Positions 17,510 through 25,059 of a stretch of 53,395 bases of DNA are shown here, piece after piece (position 1 is the first letter of the stretch; each line of letters opens with the position of its first letter). The DNA lies in assembly GCA_036399835.1 (NCBI GenBank), contig DASWMI010000114.1, positions 1 through 53,395 on the forward strand, given 5' to 3'. The DNA comes from DASYML01 sp036399835 (lineage in GTDB: Bacteria > Acidobacteriota > Blastocatellia > Pyrinomonadales > Pyrinomonadaceae). Under the pieces are notes generated by a model, which saw nothing but the letters and a program-made list of their open reading frames with translations, was not told the origin of the DNA and made no database searches. The translations under genes and the position numbers were made by a program.

Positions 17510-20500
17510 TGCAAACCCACGTTCTTCTCAAGCGTAATCTCAAATACTTCTGGCGAACCAACCTGGCGGTCATCTTCGGCGTGGGGATAGCCGTCGCGGT
17601 GCTCGTCGGCGCATTGCTCGTCGGCGATTCGGTCAGGGCCAGCCTGCGCGAACTGTTTTTGCTGCGGCTGGGAAAGGCCGACCATGTGGTCTCCTCCACC
17701 ACTTTCTTCCGCGAGCGGCTGGCCGAAGAGATTCAAGCGCATCAAGAGTTCAAGACGGGCGGGTTGAGCGGCGCGTGCCCGCTCATCATGCTCGAAGCGG
17801 CTGTGACGCATGAAGAGAGTCGCCGGACGGGGACGGGCGTCGTGGTTTACGGCGTGGACCAAAGGTTCTGGGAGTTTCACCAAAGAGCGGGCAGAGCGCC
17901 CGAAGGCCATGAAGTTTTGTTGAGCGAGAGCCTCTCGCATGAGCTTGGCGCGAAGGCCGGGGACACGCTGCTCCTCAGGATAGAAAAGCCGTCGGCCATC
18001 CCCGTCGAATCTCTGCACGGGCGCAGGGATGACCTGGGCCGCACGCTCCGCCTCAAAGCCGGAGAAGCGCTGCCCGCTGCTTCTATGGGCGAGTTCTCCG
18101 TGCGTCTGCAACAGACGGAGGTGCGCGCTCTCTTTGTCCCGCTTCGCCTCTTGCAGAAGGAACTGGACCAGGAGGGCAAAGCCAACACGCTGCTCGTCTC
18201 TGAAAAATCTGCGGGAGGCAAAGTGGGCCAATCTGCGGATCAAGCCGGGAATCCGCTGCTTCGGAAAATACTGAAAGAGAGCATCACGCTTGAAGACTTA
18301 GGCGTCAGGCTGCGCGCTCTGGAGGCAGAGGGGAGCCTTGTGCTCGAAAGCGAGAGCGGGCTGCTCAACGATTCGCTGGCAGAGACGGCGCAAGCCGCGG
18401 CGGCCCGTTTGAGCTTGCGGCCCTCTCCTGTTTTTTCTTACCTCGCCAACTCTCTGCGCTCAGGCTCGCGCGAGATTCCTTATTCGATCATGACAGCCAT
18501 AGGCAGCGAAGACTTTGAGAGGCTGCGGCGCGGCGAGACGCGAGCGAAGACGTTTGAAGGAAGACGGAAGACGAATAAAAAAGCGGAGCAGGAAGCAGGA
18601 GGGATGAAGGATGGGGAAACTGCGCAGCCGCTGACGGCGCAACAATCGGTGTCTGCTCCCGCGTCGCCCGTTGCCGCTGACGCGTCCGGGCCTCAGCCTC
18701 TCATCCTCAACGAATGGGCCGCGCGCGAGCTTGGCGTTCAAACGGGCGCGCATGTCTCGGTCGAATATTATCTCTGGCAGGAAGACGGGCGGCTGCTGAC
18801 AAAGACTGCGGAGTTTCAACTGGCGGGCATCGTGCCGATCGAAGGTCTGGCGGCGGACAGGAATTTGGTCCCGGACTATCCGGGCATCACTGGGACTGAG
18901 AGCCTTTCAGACTGGGACCCGCCGTTTCCTGTGGACCTCTCGCGCATACGCCCGCGCGATGAAGCGTACTGGGACCAGTACCGGACCACGCCAAAGGCTT
19001 TTATCCAGCTCGCCAGCGGACAGCAGCTCTGGCAGACGCGTTTCGGAAAACTGACTTCCATCAGGTTTACTCCCGTCAATAATTCAGAGCTGGCGGAAAC
19101 GCTCGCGGCTTATCGCAGGGATTTGAGGGAAGCCATAGACCCTGCGCAGGCTGGCCTCAAGTTTTACCCGGCACGCGTGCTCGGGCTTGAGGCTTCGCGC
19201 GGCGCGACGGATTTCGGAGAATACTTTCTCTACTTCAGCTTCTTTCTAGTCGCTTCGGCCCTGCTGCTCGCCGCGCTCTTTTTCAAGCTCGGGATAGAGC
19301 AACGCTTGCGCGAGATAGGCGTGCTGCAAGCGATTGGATTTCCCGCCGCGAAGATTCGCGCGCTCTTTTTGATAGAGGGCAGCGCGCTGGCCTTCACCGG
19401 AACTCTACTCGGGCTGGCGGGCGCTCTGGCTTACGGCAGTTTGATGATGAAGGGCCTGCGTACATGGTGGCTCGGCGCTGTCGGGACAACTATGTTGAGC
19501 CTGCACGTCTCGCCCGCTTCGCTCTTGCTCGGCAGCGCGGGCGGTCTCGTCGCAACACTGCTCTGCATCGTCTGGACATTAAGACGCCTCAATGCCGTTT
19601 CAACGCGGAGCCTGCTGGCGGGTAGCCTCGTGCGAAGCTCGGAAAATGGAGCACACAAAAAACTCTTCAAGGGGAAAGAACACGGGCGCTTGAGCTTTGG
19701 CGCGCTCGCGCATCTTTTCTCGGCGGCGCGCGTGGGAGTTGTTTTCGGGTTGGCCGGAATAACTCTTCTTCTGTTTGCATCTCTCAAGTGGGTCGGGGCT
19801 GCCGGAGGGTTTTTCGGCGGCGGAATCTTACTGCTGATGATGATGCTCTGCTGGCAATCTGTCTGGCTGCGGCGCGGCGGGAGAAGGTTGATCGGTGGGC
19901 AAGGCTGGTGGCCTCTAGCGCGGCTAGGGTTTCGCAACGCGACGCATCGCCCCGGAAGGAGCGTGCTCTGTATCTCGCTGATGGCCTCAGCCGCCTTTAT
20001 CATCGTCTCTGTGGACGCGTTCAAGCGCCATGACGAGGCGGTGCTGACAGATAAAAAATCGGGGAGCGGCGGTTATCCTTTGCTCGCGGAGTCGCTTCTT
20101 CCGCTGGTCCAGAACCCGAACACTGCCGAAGGACTTGAGGCGCTGAGCCTCTCGGAAGCCGTCGAGGTGGGCCAGCTTCCACGCACAACTTTCGCGCGCT
20201 TTCGCGTGCGCCCGGGAGATGACGCGAGCTGTCTTAATCTTTACCAGCCGCGTCATCCGAAAATCCTAGCCCCGACGGATGATTTTCTTCAGAGCGGGCG
20301 TTTCGCTTTTCAGGATTCGCTGGCCTGGACGGAGGAGGAGAAGCAGAATCCCTGGCTGCTCTTGAAGCGAGAGATGACGGACGGCGCTATCCCCGTCATC
20401 GCCGACGCAAACTCTATGACCTATGTGCTACATCTCAAGCTCGGCGATGAATTCCTGCTCGAACAGGGCGGAGGCCAAAGCCCCTTGCGGCTGCGGCTCG

Positions 20501-21108
20501 TCGCAGCGCTCTCGGACAGCATCTTTCAAAGCGAGCTATTGATGTCGGAAAAGAATTTTCTGCGTCTCTTCCCTGAACAGGAGGGCTATCGCTTCTTTTT
20601 GTTGGAGACGCAGACGCCCGAATCGGCAAACGCGACGGCGGCTGTGCTGGAAGAGAGGCTGTCCGATTTTGGTTTCGACGTGATGCCGACGGGCGAGCGG
20701 CTGGCAAACTTTCACAGGGTCGAGAACACCTTTATCTCTACCTTTCAGATGCTCGGCGGGCTGGGCCTGGTGCTCGGCACGCTCGGGCTGGGAGCCATCC
20801 TGCTGCGAAATGTGCTGGAACGCAGACGCGAGCTGGCACTGCTGCGCGCAGTCGGTTATAGCCCCATCCATTTTTCGATGATGGTGATGGCGGAAAACGC
20901 CTTCTTGCTCTGCTGCGGATTGTTGACGGGCACTCTTTGCGCGCTGCTCGCCATTGGACCAGTCATCTTTTCACGCGGCGGCCATCTTCCGACCCTCTCG
21001 CTCGCGCTGCTGCTGCTGGCCGTCGTTGCGTCGGGACTAATCTCTTCGCTGCTGGCGACGGCTGCTGCGCTCAGCTCTCCGCTGCTCAACGCGCTGCGCT
21101 CGGAGTAA
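17509..21108 (+). CDS. Large FtsX-family ABC permease
   Basis: The 1199-residue membrane protein carries two FtsX domains: helices near EYFLYFSFFLVASALLLAAL, LFLIEGSALAFTGTLLGLAG and SLLLGSAGGLVATLLC in the first half, and MLGGLGLVLGTLGLGAILL, NAFLLCCGLLTGTL and LALLLLAVVASGLISSLLA at the C-terminus, plus an N-terminal helix and a central helical pair. Large extracytoplasmic domains sit between. It partners the LolD-like ATPase whose stop overlaps its start. Residues about 343-395 form a Lys/Glu- then Ala/Pro-rich insert in the first extracytoplasmic region, encoded by purine-rich repeat-like DNA (18537-18640). Transported substrate unknown; the operon context suggests a glycosylated or reduced lipid. 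Confidence 0.9.
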   Translation: MQTHVLLKRNLKYFWRTNLAVIFGVGIAVAVLVGALLVGDSVRASLRELFLLRLGKADHVVSSTTFFRERLAEEIQAHQEFKTGGLSGACPLIMLEAAVTHEESRRTGTGVVVYGVDQRFWEFHQRAGRAPEGHEVLLSESLSHELGAKAGDTLLLRIEKPSAIPVESLHGRRDDLGRTLRLKAGEALPAASMGEFSVRLQQTEVRALFVPLRLLQKELDQEGKANTLLVSEKSAGGKVGQSADQAGNPLLRKILKESITLEDLGVRLRALEAEGSLVLESESGLLNDSLAETAQAAAARLSLRPSPVFSYLANSLRSGSREIPYSIMTAIGSEDFERLRRGETRAKTFEGRRKTNKKAEQEAGGMKDGETAQPLTAQQSVSAPASPVAADASGPQPLILNEWAARELGVQTGAHVSVEYYLWQEDGRLLTKTAEFQLAGIVPIEGLAADRNLVPDYPGITGTESLSDWDPPFPVDLSRIRPRDEAYWDQYRTTPKAFIQLASGQQLWQTRFGKLTSIRFTPVNNSELAETLAAYRRDLREAIDPAQAGLKFYPARVLGLEASRGATDFGEYFLYFSFFLVASALLLAALFFKLGIEQRLREIGVLQAIGFPAAKIRALFLIEGSALAFTGTLLGLAGALAYGSLMMKGLRTWWLGAVGTTMLSLHVSPASLLLGSAGGLVATLLCIVWTLRRLNAVSTRSLLAGSLVRSSENGAHKKLFKGKEHGRLSFGALAHLFSAARVGVVFGLAGITLLLFASLKWVGAAGGFFGGGILLLMMMLCWQSVWLRRGGRRLIGGQGWWPLARLGFRNATHRPGRSVLCISLMASAAFIIVSVDAFKRHDEAVLTDKKSGSGGYPLLAESLLPLVQNPNTAEGLEALSLSEAVEVGQLPRTTFARFRVRPGDDASCLNLYQPRHPKILAPTDDFLQSGRFAFQDSLAWTEEEKQNPWLLLKREMTDGAIPVIADANSMTYVLHLKLGDEFLLEQGGGQSPLRLRLVAALSDSIFQSELLMSEKNFLRLFPEQEGYRFFLLETQTPESANATAAVLEERLSDFGFDVMPTGERLANFHRVENTFISTFQMLGGLGLVLGTLGLGAILLRNVLERRRELALLRAVGYSPIHFSMMVMAENAFLLCCGLLTGTLCALLAIGPVIFSRGGHLPTLSLALLLLAVVASGLISSLLATAAALSSPLLNALRSE
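18537..18640 (+). repeat. Repeat-like purine-rich segment inside the permease gene
   Basis: GAAGACG-type and GGATGAAGGATG-type units here differ in composition from the surrounding gene. On the opposite strand they would read as FILHPS-like peptide, a hallmark of a widespread low-complexity intergenic repeat in related genomes; a similar GGATGAAG / GAATGATGAATGATGAA unit lies in the spacer at 34450-34485. It stays in frame and encodes a polar loop. Confidence 0.45.
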
Positions 21109-21142
21109 GAGAGTCCGACCCTCGACCGGATGGTTTGAAGTT

Positions 21143-21592
21143 TTAAGACTGCGGTTTGAAATAGAGAACCATGCCTGCGCCGACGGAGGCCAGCACAAAG
21201 CCCAGGTAGAGCAGTGGATTGGGCGCGGATTTGGGCGGGTGCAGCCACATCGAAAAGAGCACGTTGATGAGCGGCGCTCCGGCGAAGACGAGCGGCATGA
21301 CGTAGGTTGGCAGCCCGCCATACTTGAACGCGAAGATGATGCAGACCGCGCCTAACGCGCCGAACGCCCCGGCCAGTGTGGCCGAGAGCGAGCCTTTCAT
21401 CGTAAAGCCGTTAAGCTCTCCCTGCGACCAGAGGCCGACGACCGGCACGATGACTCCGATCAGAAAGTAAGCGAAGCCGACGCAGAGAAGCGCGCGCAAA
21501 GGACTGCCGAGCGCGACCTGCCCTTTGTGCAATGAAGGGCCATACAGCCCCCACGAAATCGCCGCCAGCAGAGCAAAGATAATCCAGGTCAT
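21143..21592 (-). CDS. Small five-helix membrane protein, DMT/EamA-like
   Basis: The 149-residue product is almost entirely hydrophobic with about five helices (WIIFALLAAISWGLY, ALLCVGFAYFLIGVIVPVVGLW, LSATLAGAFGALGAVCIIFAF, YVMPLVFAGAPLINVLF, LLYLGFVLASVGAGMVLYF). The W-G-x-Y-G-P opening and the GA-x-G-A-x-x-x-x-x-x-F helix resemble half of a drug/metabolite transporter, so it may dimerise. The start at 21592 (MTWII) is taken over one eight codons upstream because the helix begins there. It is downstream of the TonB receptor gene on the same strand, separated by an inverted repeat. Substrate unknown. Confidence 0.75.
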   Translation of the reverse strand: MTWIIFALLAAISWGLYGPSLHKGQVALGSPLRALLCVGFAYFLIGVIVPVVGLWSQGELNGFTMKGSLSATLAGAFGALGAVCIIFAFKYGGLPTYVMPLVFAGAPLINVLFSMWLHPPKSAPNPLLYLGFVLASVGAGMVLYFKPQS

Positions 21593-21610
21593 GTGATACC
21601 TCGCATGAAT

Positions 21611-21675
21611 CGTCAACGCGCGAATCCTTAATGATGAAAGACAGGCTTTATCTATTCACGATTCACGCGTTGACG
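21611..21675 (-). repeat. 16-bp inverted repeat between TonB receptor and EamA-like gene
   Basis: CGTCAACGCGCGAATC (21611-21626) and GATTCACGCGTTGACG (21660-21675) are reverse complements at 15 of 16 positions with a 33-base loop. No T run follows on either strand, so it is not a standard intrinsic terminator; it could be an mRNA-stabilising stem or a protein-binding site. Confidence 0.6.
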
Positions 21676-21679
21676 GTTT

Positions 21680-24600
21680 TCAAAATGTAACTCTCAATCC
21701 GAGTTGAATCTGTCTTGCAGAGGTCGCGGTCGAGCGTATCAGTCCGAAGGTGGAGACGGGTTGCTCGTTGTCGGCTGCGCCCGTGAAGGCCGTCAGCAGC
21801 GGCGGCCCGAAGTTGGTCCGGTTGAAGATATTGAAGGCCTCAATACGGAGCTGTATGTTGGTCCTCTCGCCCAGGCGCGACCAGCGCGTATTCTTAATCA
21901 GCGAGAGATCGAAGGTGCGCAGGTTTGGTCCAATCAGCGAGCCGCGTCCGACGTTGCCGAGCGTCCCGGCTGGCTGAAGCACGAAGGCCGCAGGATTGAA
22001 GTAATGGTTAGGGTCGCCCGTCACAGCCGTTTCGTGTGTAAAGCCAGGGGCGAAGCTCGGGCGGTCCTGCCCTATGCCCGGACCAAGCGAGGGCGACCAC
22101 TGCGAGCGCGAGCGGTTGCGCTGGACAAAGACCGTCAAGGGATTACCGCTACGCATCTGCGCGATGCCCGCGAGTTGCCAGCCGTGGAGAATCTTGCCAG
22201 CCACGCCGCCCATCTTTCTGGCGAAGGGTATCTCCCAGATAAAATTCGAGACCCATGTATGCTTGGCGTGAAAATCCGCCAGCCCCTTGTTGTAGTTGAG
22301 ACCGAACGGCTCAGGGAAAGCGGAGGTCGTGCCGTTGGTCGCGTCGGAGAAGAAGGTCGAAGCCTGCGTCGTATCAATGTTGCGCGAGAGCGTATAGGAC
22401 GACTGGAAGCTCAAGCCATGACTCCAACGCTTTCTCAGCTCGACGATCATCGCGTTATACCAGGAGTTTCCATCGCTGCTTTTCAACTCAATCGCGGTGA
22501 AGGCCGTGTTGGGCCGCAGTTGTCCGGGCGGATAGAAGACCGTGCCATCCGAGAGAAGCTGCGGAGTCGGCACGTTGACATCATTGCTGCGCAGGAGATG
22601 CACGCCGCGCGAGCCTGCATAGCCAAACATGAGCACGGTATCGAACCACAGCTCGCGCTGGACGTTGAGATTCCAGACCTGCACATAAGGGTTATCCAGA
22701 TCGTATTGCACTGGTCGGACCGAGAGCGAGCCTGTAAACGAAGGGACCGGAAATGTCGGATTGTTGACCACGGGGCGAGGGGTGGCGGGCGGGTTGGTAA
22801 CCGTCACGATCAGGTTCTGCTGGTTGTTCGTGTTGAAGTAAACGCCGTAGCCACCGCGCACGCTCGTTCTGCCGTCGCCGAACACATCCCAGGCGAACCC
22901 GACGCGCGGGGAAATATTCTTGAACGTCGGATTCCTGTAAAGTGGTCCAACCGTGGGCACGGCGTCCGTCAGATTGATGAGCGTCGAATCGCGCCCGCCG
23001 GTGTCTTCGGGCATCGTCGCAAATTCATAGCGGAGACCCAGGTTGAGGCTCAAACGCTCGTTGACCCTGTATGTGTCCTGCCCGTAAAAGCCGAAGAGCG
23101 TAAAACGCCAGTGTCGGTCAAGCGCCCCTTCCGGCGTCAGCCCGATGAATCTCTGCGGGCGGTTGAGCAGGAAATCGCGTATCCCCGAAAAGGTAAAGAT
23201 GCCGAGGCTAAAGGTCGGGTTATACATGTTGTCGCGGTAATGCTCCGCGAGCGCGCCGGCCTTAATCAGATGCCGTCCACGGCTATGGACCATTCCGTAT
23301 TCAAAGTTGTAGACGTTCTGCGTCAGGCGCAGGTTGACGGAGCTTTGTGGACCAAAACGCGGGAGGCCGCCGATGTCTATATCGCCGATCATGGTTCGAC
23401 CGGGAACGAAGGGCTGCAAGCCCTGCGAGACATCCGCTTCGACATCCTGGCCGATGCGCGTGCGGCTATAGCCGATGCGAAACGTGTTGAGCGTATTTGG
23501 AGAAAATGACTGGCGATACTCGCCCGTAAAAAACTGGTTGCGCGAAAGGAATGAACGCGGGAACTGCGGAAAGTCTGTCGGTAGCCGCTGGTCCGCATCG
23601 TCAAAGGTGTAGCGGGCAAAGAACTGGTCGCGCGCGTTTCTGTTGTAATCAAAGCGCGTCTGCACGAAATCCTGGTTGACCTGCTGGTTAAAGCCGAAGC
23701 TATAAGAGGCCAGCCCGCCGCCCAATCCTGGACCATTCGGCAAAGGGAAGGCGTCAAGGTAAGGGCGCACCAGCGGGTTGACCGTGACGTTTCCGCCGGG
23801 GATGATGCCGTTGCGCGCGTTCAAATCCGGTACGACAGTCGAGATGGTCCGCCCCAGGTTCTCTCTCAAACCTTCGTAGCCCGCGAAGAAAAAGAGCTTG
23901 TCTTGCTTAACGGGGCCGCCGAGGCTCGCGCCGAATTGGTTACGTTTGAACTCGGGCTTTTTCGCACCGTCGAAAAAGTTTCTCGCGTCCAGATTATCAT
24001 TGCGATGAAAGTGGTAGAGGCTGCCGTTAAAGCTATTCCCGCCGGATTTACTGACAACGTTAATCTGCCCGCCGGAGTTGCGGCCATATTCTGCGCTGTA
24101 AGCATTCGTCTCGACGCGAAACTCGCGGATGGTCTCGATGCCGAGCGCAGTGCCCGCCGCGCTTCCGGCTGGACCATTAGTGAAATCGTTCTGCGGCGTG
24201 CCGTCCAGCAGGTAGACGTTCGAGCGCGGGTCCTGTCCGTTGATGCTCATGCCGAGGCCGTGCGCCACGACAGAGCCGCCGTCGCGGTTGGGAAAGGGAA
24301 TCACACCGGGTTGGAGCGAAGCGAGGTCCGTATAGTTTCTGCCGTTGAGCGGCAGTTCCTTGATAGCCCTCTCGTTGACGAGATAGCTCAGCTCTTGAGA
24401 CTGCGTGTTGACCAGCGCCTCGCCGCCCGTCACCTCCACGTCCGCCGTCACGCTCGCAACAATCATCGTCAGACTCAGCGAGAGCGTCTCGCCGACCGTC
24501 AGGGTGGCATCTTTATGGATTAATTTCTGGAATCCCGCCAGCTCGGCTGTGATTTCATAAACTCCGAGCGGTAAACCAGGAAACACAAACCGCCCGTCGC

Positions 24601-24814
24601 CCGTACTTATAATAGTCCTGGTTAGCCCCGTCTCAACATGACGCGCAGTCACCTGAACATTGTTGAGCGCAGCGCCGTTGGCATCCCTTATCTCTCCGGT
24701 CAGCGTGCTGGTCGTGTTTTGGGCCAGCGCGGCGGCGGCGGTCAGGCCAAGGATGAGACAGCCTGCGAGGGCCGCCCGAGCGAGAAAGCCTGTTGAAGAT
24801 TGCAAAGAGTACAT
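21680..24814 (-). CDS. TonB-dependent receptor, Oar-like with N-terminal CarboxypepD_reg domain
   Basis: The 1044-residue outer-membrane protein has a signal peptide ending in AAALAQ, an N-terminal carboxypeptidase-regulatory-like Ig domain (TGEIRDANGAALNNVQV...GLPLGVYEITAEL), a plug domain (LPLNGRNYTDLASLQPGV, INGQDPRSNVYLLDGTPQND, IREFRVETNAYSAEYGRNSG) and a long beta-barrel ending in the outer-membrane insertion signal GLRVTF with terminal Phe. This Oar-like group is heavily expanded in Acidobacteriota and is linked to uptake of complex carbohydrates or peptides. The ATG at 24814 starts the signal peptide. It is divergent from a second receptor of the same group (25060), with a 245-base spacer containing T-rich promoter-like sequence. 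Confidence 0.93.
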   Translation of the reverse strand: MYSLQSSTGFLARAALAGCLILGLTAAAALAQNTTSTLTGEIRDANGAALNNVQVTARHVETGLTRTIISTGDGRFVFPGLPLGVYEITAELAGFQKLIHKDATLTVGETLSLSLTMIVASVTADVEVTGGEALVNTQSQELSYLVNERAIKELPLNGRNYTDLASLQPGVIPFPNRDGGSVVAHGLGMSINGQDPRSNVYLLDGTPQNDFTNGPAGSAAGTALGIETIREFRVETNAYSAEYGRNSGGQINVVSKSGGNSFNGSLYHFHRNDNLDARNFFDGAKKPEFKRNQFGASLGGPVKQDKLFFFAGYEGLRENLGRTISTVVPDLNARNGIIPGGNVTVNPLVRPYLDAFPLPNGPGLGGGLASYSFGFNQQVNQDFVQTRFDYNRNARDQFFARYTFDDADQRLPTDFPQFPRSFLSRNQFFTGEYRQSFSPNTLNTFRIGYSRTRIGQDVEADVSQGLQPFVPGRTMIGDIDIGGLPRFGPQSSVNLRLTQNVYNFEYGMVHSRGRHLIKAGALAEHYRDNMYNPTFSLGIFTFSGIRDFLLNRPQRFIGLTPEGALDRHWRFTLFGFYGQDTYRVNERLSLNLGLRYEFATMPEDTGGRDSTLINLTDAVPTVGPLYRNPTFKNISPRVGFAWDVFGDGRTSVRGGYGVYFNTNNQQNLIVTVTNPPATPRPVVNNPTFPVPSFTGSLSVRPVQYDLDNPYVQVWNLNVQRELWFDTVLMFGYAGSRGVHLLRSNDVNVPTPQLLSDGTVFYPPGQLRPNTAFTAIELKSSDGNSWYNAMIVELRKRWSHGLSFQSSYTLSRNIDTTQASTFFSDATNGTTSAFPEPFGLNYNKGLADFHAKHTWVSNFIWEIPFARKMGGVAGKILHGWQLAGIAQMRSGNPLTVFVQRNRSRSQWSPSLGPGIGQDRPSFAPGFTHETAVTGDPNHYFNPAAFVLQPAGTLGNVGRGSLIGPNLRTFDLSLIKNTRWSRLGERTNIQLRIEAFNIFNRTNFGPPLLTAFTGAADNEQPVSTFGLIRSTATSARQIQLGLRVTF

Positions 24815-24959
24815 AATGATATTCTGGGTGGCTCAAAATTTGATCGCGGGTCGCGATGATTAATACTACGCATTTTAGCAATAGGTTTCATGATTTTATA
24901 GAAGCGGGCGCGCACCTTTTACAATCAGTTGACAGATGGCGCGCTTCTTTTACAGCTTT

Positions 24960-24991
24960 TTTACAACATTCCGACGTGATGCGGTCATAAT
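24960..24991 (+). promoter_or_regulatory. Candidate promoter for the 25060 TonB receptor
   Basis: TTTACA (24960-24965), preceded by a run of Ts, is followed after 19 bases by TCATAAT (24985-24991), about 70 bases before the GTG start. A TTGACA (24929-24934) lies just upstream but has no good partner at 17 bases. The same TTTACA / TCATAAT pair recurs at 34317-34350. Confidence 0.35.
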
Positions 24992-25059
24992 AACCTGCTC
25001 GAAAACCAAGGCCGCCGACACCCAGGCTCGACATAGAGAGCCTTCAAGGAGTATCCATC

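Noticed and set aside
21704..23509. A 601-codon plus-strand frame opposite the TonB receptor
   Set aside because: Antisense shadow of a receptor with all family motifs; its composition (Arg, Glu, His, Val rich) is non-natural.
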